Shown one piece after another: positions 33,981 through 43,727 of a stretch of DNA of 64,000 nt (the stretch's first letter is position 1; every line of letters begins with the position of its first letter). The notes beneath the pieces were generated by a model that saw nothing but the letters and a program-made list of their open reading frames with translations, did not search any database and had not been told where the DNA came from. The position numbers and the translations under genes are program-made. This stretch comes from Calliopum simillimum (Eukaryota > Arthropoda > Insecta > Diptera > Lauxaniidae): positions 2,790,001 to 2,854,000 of the forward strand of contig OX638371.1 in assembly GCA_951812925.1 (NCBI GenBank), read 5' to 3'.

Positions 33981-36817
33981 GTCTACGGTCTAAGACGCAT
34001 GAAGTTTTTTTAGAAACTCAGAATTTCTCTGATGATATTATTATTTTTACTGAGACTTGGTTAAGTAAAAATATACTGAATTCAGAGCTGTTTGACCATA
34101 CTTTTAATGTTTTTAGAAGGGAAAGATATAAGGATGATTCCTCCTCTGTTGGTGGAGGTGTACTTATAGCTATTAAAAATTATTTGACTAGTTCACTGTT
34201 CGAAATACCTTGTGCGCCTGATTTGGAGATTATCTGCGTTAAAGTTTTGCTTAGAAAATCTTTCTTATACATTTTAAACGCTTATATACCTCCTGATAGT
34301 ATTACTGAAGTCTATGACTATCTGTCACAGGCCGTAGATACTATCATCAGTGAACTCAACGATAAGGACGACATTTTATTGTTGGGTGATTTTAATTTAC
34401 CTGGCCTTAAATGGACTTTATCTGAGGATGACACATATTCGTATGTGTCTAATCCCACAACTCGACAACAACATATTTTTGTTGATGAAATTTTAACCAA
34501 TTTACAACAAATTAGTTGTATAAAAAATTGTCATGGGCGACAACTTGACTTAGTTTTGGCTACTGATAGTAACAATATCGTAGTCGAAAATGCTTTCCAT
34601 GCCCTATCTGTGGTTGATGCCTATCATCTTCCATTGAGTATTTTATTTCAAATCGACAATAATAATTTACTTCAATCAAATTCACCGACTAAAATTTTTG
34701 AATATAATTTTAAAAAAGCTGACTTTGTGAAGCTGAATGCTATTTTGGAAAACAAGCTAAACAATATGCAAAATGTTTTCAATGACAATTGTCTAGATAC
34801 CTGTATTAACTTTTTTTACAGTGAACTATCTTCAGCAATATCATTGTCTGTACCACGTACTATAAAACAACTCGATAATTCATCATACCCCTGGTATTCG
34901 AAAGAGTTGAAAAATATACGAAATTGTCGAAATAGAGCTTGGAAAAAATACGTCAGCAGTCAAAATCAAAATGACCTTGAGACATACGATCGTTTGTTTC
35001 AGGAATTTAAATTGAAATCAGCTTCAGCCTATTATGATTATATGAATAAAATGAAGTTGAATATTTTACAAGACCCCAAAAACTTTTGGGGTTTTATTAA
35101 TTCTAAAAAAAAATCGGACGGGTTTCCGTCTGAATTCAAGGCATCGGAAGGGTATACAAATAACCCTAAAATTATTGCCGAGTTGTTTGCCGACTTGTTC
35201 AAAAAATCATTTTCAACAGATCAATTTTCTCCTGATGCAAATTATTTCGAATTCATGGATAATGATCCAATAGTTTCAATGACTGAGTTTTCATTTTCTC
35301 CTGAGCTTATAGTGAAATATATTTTATCAGTTGAAGATAGTTCTTGCCCAGGACCTGATGGCATACCTGCCATAGTTCTTGTTAATTGTAGCTCAATTTT
35401 GAGCCAGTCGCTCAGTTTTTTATTTAATAAATCTTTAAATGATAGCTATTTTCCTAAACAATGGAAAAAATCGTTTATAAGTCCTATATTTAAAAAGGGA
35501 TGTAAGAGTGATGTGTCTAACTATCGACCAATAGCTAAGTTATCGGTAATTCCCAAACTTTTTGAAAAGATTATCTATGATCAAGTCAAAGTCCACTGCA
35601 GTAAAATCATTTCAACACGTCAGCATGGATTTGTTAATGGTAGATCTACAGCCTCGAACCTTCTTGATTTTTCTTCATTTGCTTTGAGTTCATTAGACTC
35701 TGGCTGCCAAGTTGACTGCGTCTACACAGACTTTAGTAAAGCATTTGATAAGCTACCACATAGTTTAATTATGTTTAAATTAGAAAAACTTGGATTTCCT
35801 TCCATCTTCATCGGCTGGATTGAATCTTATTTATTAGATCGATCATATCAAGTAAGATTTCGTAAAGTGTTATCTTCTTCCTTTACGGCGACTTCAGGTG
35901 TCCCACAAGGTAGTCACCTAGGACCGTTACTATTTATCTTGGCTATAAATGATGTAACCCATATCATTAAAAACTCTAATTTGCTAATTTATGCGGATGA
36001 TATGAAAATTTTCAAGTCCGTGAGGGAAAATTACGATACTGTTATGCTTCAGTCTGATTTGAAATCATTTGAAACGTGGTGCTTTAAAAATAACTTGCAT
36101 CTAAATCCTGATAAATGCCAAACAATAACGTTTTCTAGAAAGAAAAACAATATAAAATTTGATTATGTATTGAAAGACAAAAACATCTGTCGTGTGTATT
36201 TTGTAAAAGATCTAGGTGTCTATTTTGATGACAAAATAACATTTAATGAACATATAAATCAAATATGTAAGAAAGCAGCTTCTCTGCTTGGCTTTATAAA
36301 AAGGTGGGCCAAAGAATTTAATAATTCATTAGTAACGATAACTTTATATAATACGATTGTGCGTCCTCACTTGGAGTACGCTAGTCAAGTTTGGTCACCA
36401 TTTTATAATGTTCATATTGATAGAATCGAAAGAATCCAAAAAAATTTTATTCGATTTGCTCTGAATGGCCTAAATTGGGTTGATTCTTCAAATCTTCCTC
36501 CTTATGAGGATCGTTTGAAGCTACTTAAAATGCAGTCTCTACGGGAACGCAGAGATAATGCAGATATTCTTTATTTGCACCAACTTATCACTGGGTCCCT
36601 TGCTGCTCCAGAGCTTTTTAACTATATTTTTTTCAATTTGAATCGGAGAAGCGAACGTAATTCTCCGCAATTATTTTATCAGCCAGTTAGCAGAAGTAAT
36701 TATATGTTTTCAGCTCCTTTTAATCGAATGACAACCCTTGTCAATAATTGTGAATTTTATAATGTTAACTTGTCAAAAGGTCAACTCAAACTTAGATTGA
36801 AAAATAACTGTAGTTAG
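33953..36817 (+). CDS. Retrotransposon ORF2: endonuclease and reverse transcriptase (about 954 aa)
   Basis: Polyprotein that nicks target DNA and copies the element RNA into it (target-primed reverse transcription). Numbering from the TTG at 33953: an AP-like endonuclease at 1-230 with YYQNVRGL (4-11), catalytic E34 (TETW), D146/N148 (GDFNLP), D199 (LDLVLA) and D222/H225 (VDAYHLP). The reverse transcriptase spans about 455-740, with D593 (TDFSKAFD), SGVPQGSHLGPLLF and catalytic YADD (D682, D683). A C-terminal region of about 200 residues follows. There is no in-frame ATG until roughly residue 270, yet the endonuclease begins at once, so translation must come from ORF1 by frameshifting or reinitiation. 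No internal stops occur. Its nearest relatives are probably CR1-like elements. Confidence 0.9.
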   Translation: MSLYYQNVRGLRSKTHEVFLETQNFSDDIIIFTETWLSKNILNSELFDHTFNVFRRERYKDDSSSVGGGVLIAIKNYLTSSLFEIPCAPDLEIICVKVLLRKSFLYILNAYIPPDSITEVYDYLSQAVDTIISELNDKDDILLLGDFNLPGLKWTLSEDDTYSYVSNPTTRQQHIFVDEILTNLQQISCIKNCHGRQLDLVLATDSNNIVVENAFHALSVVDAYHLPLSILFQIDNNNLLQSNSPTKIFEYNFKKADFVKLNAILENKLNNMQNVFNDNCLDTCINFFYSELSSAISLSVPRTIKQLDNSSYPWYSKELKNIRNCRNRAWKKYVSSQNQNDLETYDRLFQEFKLKSASAYYDYMNKMKLNILQDPKNFWGFINSKKKSDGFPSEFKASEGYTNNPKIIAELFADLFKKSFSTDQFSPDANYFEFMDNDPIVSMTEFSFSPELIVKYILSVEDSSCPGPDGIPAIVLVNCSSILSQSLSFLFNKSLNDSYFPKQWKKSFISPIFKKGCKSDVSNYRPIAKLSVIPKLFEKIIYDQVKVHCSKIISTRQHGFVNGRSTASNLLDFSSFALSSLDSGCQVDCVYTDFSKAFDKLPHSLIMFKLEKLGFPSIFIGWIESYLLDRSYQVRFRKVLSSSFTATSGVPQGSHLGPLLFILAINDVTHIIKNSNLLIYADDMKIFKSVRENYDTVMLQSDLKSFETWCFKNNLHLNPDKCQTITFSRKKNNIKFDYVLKDKNICRVYFVKDLGVYFDDKITFNEHINQICKKAASLLGFIKRWAKEFNNSLVTITLYNTIVRPHLEYASQVWSPFYNVHIDRIERIQKNFIRFALNGLNWVDSSNLPPYEDRLKLLKMQSLRERRDNADILYLHQLITGSLAAPELFNYIFFNLNRRSERNSPQLFYQPVSRSNYMFSAPFNRMTTLVNNCEFYNVNLSKGQLKLRLKNNCS

Positions 36818-36930
36818 TTGTCTTTGTCATCATTTAGAACGATTTTTTTTTTTTGTCATATTTTGCGTATTTGCATGTTTTTTGTTAGTGTATTGTCCGA
36901 GCCAAACAGCATGCAGGGTTAAATTTTTTC

Positions 36931-37305
36931 AAACATCCCATCTCTGATTTGTATGAATATTTATATGCAGGTGTATGAAAACACTCTTACATATTTATGT
37001 ACATATAGGCTAGAGCGGTATGTTGTGAAAGTGTGATATAGCTACGGGATACGAAACAAAATATAACTTGCATGGTTTTTTATCCCATATTTCAGAAAGT
37101 TTTTTAAAATGCTAAAAATTTAATTTATAGCCTTTTTTTGCTAATTGGCTAAGAAGGCTATTAGCTGCAGTAGCTAAACTCGATTATTATTTATTTATTA
37201 TTGGCTATAGATTTTTGGCCTCGGTCTCAGTTCTAGAGTTCACTATATTTTCACAATATTTATTCAAAAATTATGCACAATATGAATTTTATATAAAATG
37301 GTTTT
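36931..37305. other. AT-rich spacer
   Basis: Nothing recognised. The exact retrotransposon end probably lies just before this stretch. Confidence 0.4.
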
Positions 37306-37501
37306 AAATACTTTCATTCGAACTTCTATATAAAATTCATACAAAAATAGTATACAAAATTTTTGTATGGTAATTCAATAGTGTAAATTTTATTAATACT
37401 TAATTGGCATAAATTTTATACGACCAAGTATAAACGGTTTGTATACAACGTTGTGGATTTGTATTCGTGTCAATTTTGTTTGAATTTTACACCCAAACTA
37501 T
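37306..37501 (+). repeat. Dispersed repeat, copy 2
   Basis: Partner of 8397-8613 in the same orientation, sharing the 'tttatacgaMcaagtataaa' core and the 'gtggatttgtattc' block. Confidence 0.65.
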
Positions 37502-37659
37502 TTGCTGCCCTTGCTTAAATAAAATGTTTAAGTAATTTTTGTGTAAACGATGAATATTTTATCACCCTCACTGACGCGTTTTCTTTTGTCTATGGAAAAG
37601 GGATTGGGAAACGATTCCATACATTTATGGAAACGTTCTTTTAAAAAATCCAACATATA

Positions 37660-38160
37660 TTTTTAGGGTAGCCACCTAGCTATTTTCTGAATTTTTGTTG
37701 AAATCCGACTTTTGTGACTAAATTCAAATTTTTAGTTAAGGAAACACTCAGATAATCTTTTTAAAAATTGTACAAAAACTTTCAGGGTTGCCACCTGTTT
37801 TTTTTTTTTTTTTTTTTTTTTTTGTAAGCATTGCTTAAACCTGGTACATATGTATATGTATATAAAAAAAAGTCTTAAATCGCTTAAATAAACTTTTCAA
37901 AAGTCTTACATATATTTTTAGAGTTGCCACTTGGTTATTTTTTTAAATTTTATTTAAATCACGCTTTTTGTGACTAAATTGAAATTTTTAGTTTCAGAAA
38001 CGATCAGATAGTTTTTTGAGTTGTATTTTTTGTATTTTGAATAACGAACTAAAAATTTAGGGTAGCCATATTAGGGTTGCCAGGCGTTTTTCGCAAAATT
38101 GCATATCTTCGTCAAGTTTCTTAAACGAAAAGTCATATTTTCGAACCAAAACCCCAAAGT
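37660..38160. repeat. 'gggttgccac' minisatellite
   Basis: Units of about 130 bp recur near 37665, 37785, 37920 and 38055, each with 'agRgtWgccaYYt' and a following 'gattttttgtgactaaattgaa'-like block. The last unit (38058-38140) reappears at 39058-39140 after the DINE-like element, so the latter sits between two copies. Confidence 0.6.
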
Positions 38161-38184
38161 AATTTTTAAGGGTTTCCTCCTGGT

Positions 38185-38938
38185 TATACCCTACACCCAG
38201 GGTATATTCACTTTGTCCTTCGGTTTGTAACGCAAAGAAGGAGGCGTGGCAGATATAGAAAGTATATATATTCTTGATCAGCGTCACTTCTTGAGTCGAT
38301 ATAGCTATGTCCGTCCGTCTGGCTGGGTGGCTAGCTGTGTGTGGAAATAAATTTTTTGAGAAAACTAAGCAAGGTAATTCAATGGAATTTGGTGCACAGT
38401 CTTTGTCGTCAAAGTTAGCTCGAGGGATTGAAAATGAGCGAAATCGGTCAACGGACACGCCTACTGCCCATACAAAAAATATATTCAAAATGTAACTTTT
38501 GGAGTATTTTTCACTATAATGCAACCAAAATACACATAAATACAACGAATTGTAAACTGGGCAAATTCGGACAACACGGCGTGGTACCTTTCATATAACC
38601 AAAAGCTTCAAAATGCTATACTGAAAGCGTTTATTGAGATAATTGAACTAAATATTACTCAGACACTAACAATTATAAATGAAAGCCTTAAACAAAAACT
38701 GGATAAAATCGGAGAAGAGGGCGTGGCACCTCCCATACACGCAAAAGCTTCAAAACGCTATACTGAAAACATTTTTTGAGATAATCCAACCAAATTTCAC
38801 TCAAATACTAAAAACTATAAATTCAAACACTGTGAAAAAAATGGGCGAATTCGCACAATTGGGCGTGGCACCTCCCATATAAGCAAAATTTTCAAAATAC
38901 TGCAGTGTAGGGTATTTAATGTTTGGTCAGGCCAAATG
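38185..38938 (+). mobile_element. mini-me/DINE-like element (Helentron-derived), copy A
   Basis: Starts TATACCCTACA and ends with ...tgtagggtatt plus a hairpin (tttggtcaggccaaa, 38922-38936), so subterminal inverted repeats and a 3' hairpin are present. A (TA)n run, a conserved core (ttcttgatcagcgtcacttc ... gagtcgatatagc) and a (GTCY)n run (about 38308-38326) reproduce the mini-me arrangement known from flies. Three tandem units of about 143 bp (ggcgtggcacctcccata) follow. It is non-coding. Confidence 0.7.
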
Positions 38939-39057
38939 TAACACCCTTACTAGTTTTTTTAATAAAATCGAAATTTTCTTTCAATAAATTGCTAAGATCA
39001 TGATTTTCTCTATATAAGTTGACATCTTGGGTCCAAAAACAACGAAACCAAAAATTC

Positions 39058-39140
39058 AGGGTTGCCATATTAGGGTTGCCAGATGTTTTTTCACAAAATT
39101 GCGTTTCTTGGTTAAGTTTCTTTATTGAAAAGTTAAAAAG
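39058..39140. repeat. 'agggttgcca' unit right of element A
   Basis: Matches 38058-38140 (attagggttgccagRYgttttt ... gtttctt). It forms a direct repeat pair around the DINE-like element. Confidence 0.6.
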
Positions 39141-41444
39141 AAAAAGTCATAAGAAAGTTTCTAGCTATCATTACTGACACAGCATTGCCAATACGATAGG
39201 CTCAAATGCTCTATTTTATTGCATGTGTGTTGCAAGATTTTAATGTCAAGTGAAGGACGACAAACTTACTTTCATTTCTTTAAACTTTACACGAAAATGT
39301 CAAACGAGCAGGCAAGCACTTGCGTCAAAAGTAAAGTCAAATATACAACTCTGTTACCAAGTTTTTATTGCCATTTTGGTGTGTCTTGTAAGGCTTAATT
39401 TTTACATAATTTATCGCTGCATATTTTATGGCTGGCATTTTCGTGTAATTTGTTGGCGTTTATTAATTTAACCGCATTTCGTCATTTTATTTTTATTGCA
39501 ACATTTCTTTTTTTTTTTTTTTTCTTTTGTTTTTCAACCCACAATAACGCGTTAATAGCGTATGTTACGCGCTAATGAGCAAACGAAGAAATCACTTGGG
39601 CATAAAGTGTAAAATTATTAAAATAAAAGCCAACTGCTGCTGCTGTAGGTAAAAAGTTTTTATTGTTTTTATGGCTGTTTTCGGAACATAAAAAGCTGCT
39701 AAATGTGGGGCAAAATGGGTATTTCTATTTAAATCGTACTCTATGGAATTATTACTTTGTTCAAATTTTTGAATATTTAAAACAAAAAACAATTTTTTTA
39801 AATTATTAAATTTAAAAATTTCAGTTTATTCTTTAGGATTAAATCCCCTTTTAATATGTAATACTAAGTTTTGCTGTCAGTTATCTGATATGTTCAGAAG
39901 TTTAGAACTTTAACCAACTTTACTTAAGACATAGTTTTGCAACACTTTTAGGTCTTATTGATAATAGAAAAGTTCGAAACACCTTCATTTGCACCAATGA
40001 AAGTGTTAAAACATTTGCATTTTATTTTATGTGCTTTGAAATACATTTAAGCTTTAAGCTGTTGTCAAGTAAGTTAGTTAACATTCAACTTTCTCCAGCA
40101 CTGCCTCAAGCAAAGGCAGTTTGTTTCAGCATTGTCATAACTTTTAGTGATTTTTTACAGCAGACTTTGAACATCAATTCGTGTTTAATTAGATTTTGTA
40201 TTGAGAAAAGAGGAGGTAAGGTATTAAAATGTCCATTTTTAGTCAACTCTAAAACATTTACATTTATAGTTTTAGATTTATGTCAATCAGTTTTATTACA
40301 AATATTCAAAAAAGAGATTTTCTCCTTTAGTTTCTGATGAAAAGTATTTCAATCTATTTGAAGTGTTCTAATTTTGGCAAACTTTTATTAGAGCCTTTAC
40401 AATAACTGACTTTTGCACATTTTGTTCAACTTATGCATAAATTTTCAAACACTAAGTCCTCAGATCGCGGCAGTCAAACAAAACACGAAGCTCACATTCT
40501 ACCGACGATAATTGAAACTTTCTCGATGGTTCTCGCAACATCTGTATCGCGTCTGCTTTTGGTTATTTCTCTCTATCGTTTTAAACGTAGCATATACTTT
40601 GTACTTTGTTAGTTGATTGATGGTATAACATTATCAACTATTCTCAATATTTCTTTTTCTCCAAAATTATTTCTGCTTTCAAATTCAATGCACACAAAAT
40701 GGCATTCTTTTCATATTTGTCAAAAATTTTCTGGTATGCTTTAAGCAACTCTCATTTTCTGCTAAGTATATAGTTGTCGAAATTTATCCATAAAATTATT
40801 CAAGTAATTCTCAAATTATGTCTCAGTGCATGATCGTGTGGCAAAATCAAGTTTTATGATGATGCGGAAAACACCATGCAATCCTAGAAGTACTGCTGTT
40901 CATCACAGCCATGAATATTCATTCAAGGAAAAGAAAATTAATGCATAAAAAAGTAAAAACTTTTTGTTAAGAGACATGTAAAAAATGTTATTACTAAGTA
41001 AGTGCACTTCATTTTTACTTTTATATTGAAGTCACTGAAAATTGCAGATTTATTGAAAAGCATAAAAAAGCGCCATGCAGACATTAAGCGCCATTTTTTT
41101 CACATTTTTTTTTTTTAGTTTTTTTTTTTTCCTGTTTAAATTTTTTTTTCTTCATGTTCCAACATGCAGCTTGAAAAAGTCATTCGAAATGTTGCCACCT
41201 TCAGCGCCTTAGCGCGGTACTTTAAATGCCAAAACTTTTGCAATCGAAAGTTGGAAGGGGTTACGAGTGTTGTGCACGCATTAAGCTAAAGTGTTGCCAA
41301 CGGTTTTTTTTCACACTTTCAGACATGCCGCTGCAGTGGCGTATGTAGTATTGCTTTTTCGAGCCAATTTTTCTTTGATTCTCTTACTTTATAAGATGTG
41401 AGAGGATATAGTATTTTTTTTTTGTTTTTCGTCTTATGACACGA
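39141..41444. other. Gene-free AT-rich stretch
   Basis: Long T runs (39509-39525, 41105-41150). No gene, RNA or element is recognised. Confidence 0.45.
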
Positions 41445-42461
41445 ACTTGGCCTGGCCAAAAAATAAATACCCTACACTGCAGTATTTTGAAAATTTTGCT
41501 TATATGGGAGGTGCCACTCCCTCTTGTCCGAGTACACCCAGTTTTTGTTCAGAGCTTGCATTTATAGTTTTTAGTGTCAGAGTGAAATTTTGTTGGATTA
41601 TCTCAAAAACTCTTTCAGTATAGCATTTTGAATCTTTTGCTTATATGGGAGGTGCCACGCCCCCTTGTCTGATTTCACCCAATTTTTGCTGAGAGCTTTC
41701 ATTTATAATTTTTAGTAAAGCGTTTTGAAGCTTTTGCTTATATGGGAGGTGCCACGCCCTCTTGTGCGAGTACACCCAGTTTTTTTTCAGAGCTTGCATT
41801 CATAGTTTTTAGTGTCAGAGTGAAATTTAGTTGGATTATCTCAAAAAACTTTTTCAGTATATCATTTTGAAATTTTTGCTTATATGGGAGGTGCCACGCC
41901 CCCTTGTACGATTTCAACCAATTTTTGCTGAGAGCTTTCATTTATGACTCTTAGTGTCTGAGTCAAAGTTAATTCGAATATCTCAAAAAACGCTTTCAGT
42001 ATAGCGTTTTGAAGCTTTTGCTTATATGGGAGGTGCCACGCCCTCTTGTCCGAATTCGCTCAGTTTTTTATCAGAGCTTGCGCTTACAATTCGTAGTACT
42101 TATATGTATTGTGGTTGCATTGTCGTGAAAAATACTTCTAAAATTGCATTTTGAATATAATTTTTGTATGGGCGGTAGGCGTGTCCGTTAACCGATTTTG
42201 CTCATTTTCAATCCCCCGAGCTAACTTTGACGACGGAGGCAGTGTACCAAATTTCATTGAATTATCTTGCTCAGTTTTCCCAAAAAGTGTATTTCAGCAC
42301 ACAGCCAGCCAGCCAGCCAGCCAGACAGACGGACATGGCTATATCGACTCAGGAGGTGACGCTGATCAAGAATATATATACTTTTCTATACCTGCCACGC
42401 CTCCTTCTCTGCGTTACAAACGGAAGGACAAAGTGAATATACCCTGGGTGTAGGGTATAAT
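41445..42461 (-). mobile_element. mini-me/DINE-like element, copy B (inverted)
   Basis: Minus-strand counterpart of 38185-38938. The 5' end is at 42461 (TATACCCTACA), the GTCY/GGCT run at about 42298-42330, and the hairpin (ttggcctggccaa, 41447-41459) at the 3' end. It has five tandem units around 'tatgggaggtgccacgccc' at about 41505, 41646, 41747, 41887 and 42028, spaced 141, 101, 140 and 141 bp, two more than copy A. Confidence 0.7.
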
Positions 42462-42574
42462 TAATACTCTATATTTGGGGAACAAAGGGTTAAAAGCTGT
42501 AGGCCTTGTCGGAAGACTTAAACTCCTATTAAAGAATAGAACAGAAACATATGTATATCGAATGAGACACTTGA

Positions 42575-42645
42575 GAGTAAACAGATCTATGTAACGATAT
42601 GTGACGCAGCCTTGAAATTTCATCTACAGTGCAGCTAAAAAAGTT
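42575..42645 (-). repeat. Single unit of the 30.3-kb repeat
   Basis: Read inverted, 'ctgcactgtagatgaaattt' and 'gcgtcacatatcgttacat' match the units at 30298-30725. Confidence 0.6.
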
Positions 42646-42741
42646 TAATTTCAAAAATTTAATTTTAAATGTATAAAAAATTAAAAAATTTATTTTTTGA
42701 GAAAAAATAACTACAATAACTACTCAATAATAACATCTATC

Positions 42742-42822
42742 ACTAACACTACTACTAATACTACTACTAATACTACTACTAATACTACTACTAATTCTAC
42801 TACTAATAATAACTACTCAATG
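42742..42822. repeat. (ACT/AAT)n microsatellite
   Basis: An 80-bp run of act, aat and tac triplets. Confidence 0.9.
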
Positions 42823-42882
42823 TAATTTATTCAATAAATACTAAGAGTAGTTTGCTTTTCAGCCAAGTGTCTCCCTACCCTA

Positions 42883-43438
42883 TTAGTCTATTGATTAGAT
42901 ACTAAAAAACATGGCAAAAAGGAACTACGACGCTTACGGGTTTTTATTTCAGAAATCGATAAATGGTTCGTTTTGACGAAAAAACCTCGGAGTGCTACTA
43001 AAATCGAGGGTGGAAATCAGAAAGTGTGGCAAAATGTACCTTTATATTGAAATAGCTCAAGATATCTAGCGAACAAAGACAAATTTCGATATTTTTTATA
43101 GAAAACTTTTTTAAGAAAATTAAATTTAGCATCGAAATATGTTCATTGTTTTTGCATAGACAATTTTTTTTTTTTTTTTTTAATTTGTTTAATAAACTAT
43201 TTGAGTGGCAAATTTAATTATCTACAAAAAGTTTTCTAAAAAGAATTTCGAAATTTTGCTTTGTTCGCTAGATATATTGAAAAACTGTAAAGACTGCATT
43301 TTGCCCCCTTTTCGATTTCCACCCTGTAATTTAATAGCCCTCCGCAGTTTTTTCTTCTTAAATGACCCATTTACTGATTCCGTAATAAAAACCCGTAAAC
43401 GTCGCAATTCCATTTAAAATGACATAATCAATAGACTA
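42883..43438. mobile_element. Foldback element of family H (556 bp)
   Basis: The ends ttagtctattgattaga and ataatcaatagactata are inverted. The arms (42883-43110 and 43205-43438) match through acgggttttta/taaaaacccgt, ggtggaaatc/gatttccacc and cgaacaaag/ctttgttcg. The centre is a T run. Its left arm is also like 8250-8395. Confidence 0.75.
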
Positions 43439-43727
43439 TAGGTGCGTTTTTTTCGGCATTCTATCTGGACTTTCTTTAGCACTTTACGATAAATGTATGG
43501 GAAAGCAACAACAAATAGCGCTAAGCTAATGCACGTTAAATTAAAGTGGTAAGCTCCGCGGCTAAATATTGTTGCCGTTTGACACCGTTTTTTATTGATT
43601 ATTAATCGAGTTTTTTTAATCGGTAATTGTGACTTCGCACTTGTTATCGATTGTAAGTTGACATTTGTGTATTGTTGACATTTGTATTTTTTTTTTTATT
43701 AAAAAATATTAAGAAGTGTAATTGAAA
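43439..43727 (+). other. 5' flank of the RRP12-like pseudogene
   Basis: Between the foldback end and the RRP12-like ATG. It is presumably retained promoter and 5' UTR of the parental gene; no specific element can be named. Confidence 0.4.

Larger units (their letters stand above)
32338..36930 (+). mobile_element. CR1-like non-LTR retrotransposon, apparently full length
   Basis: Order: promoter-like 5' end (32335-32370), 5' UTR of about 665 nt, ORF1 with PHD finger (33003-33947), ORF2 with AP-type endonuclease and reverse transcriptase (to 36817), and a short 3' UTR. The reverse transcriptase signature (GVPQGSxLGPLLF, YADDMKIF) and the PHD-bearing ORF1 point to the CR1 group rather than Jockey or I. 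The 3' end is uncertain (about 36.93 kb); no poly(A) tail or target duplication was found. Both frames are free of stops, so a recent, possibly active copy is likely (inference). Confidence 0.85.

Noticed and set aside
38057..38545. 162-codon minus-strand open frame
   Set aside because: Lies across the DINE-like element in antisense; a similar frame arises in the other copy, so it is a by-product of the repeat.
42297..42330. (CCAG)n run as a CRISPR-like or satellite array
   Set aside because: It is the GTCY/GGCT microsatellite part of the mini-me-type element; no spacers.
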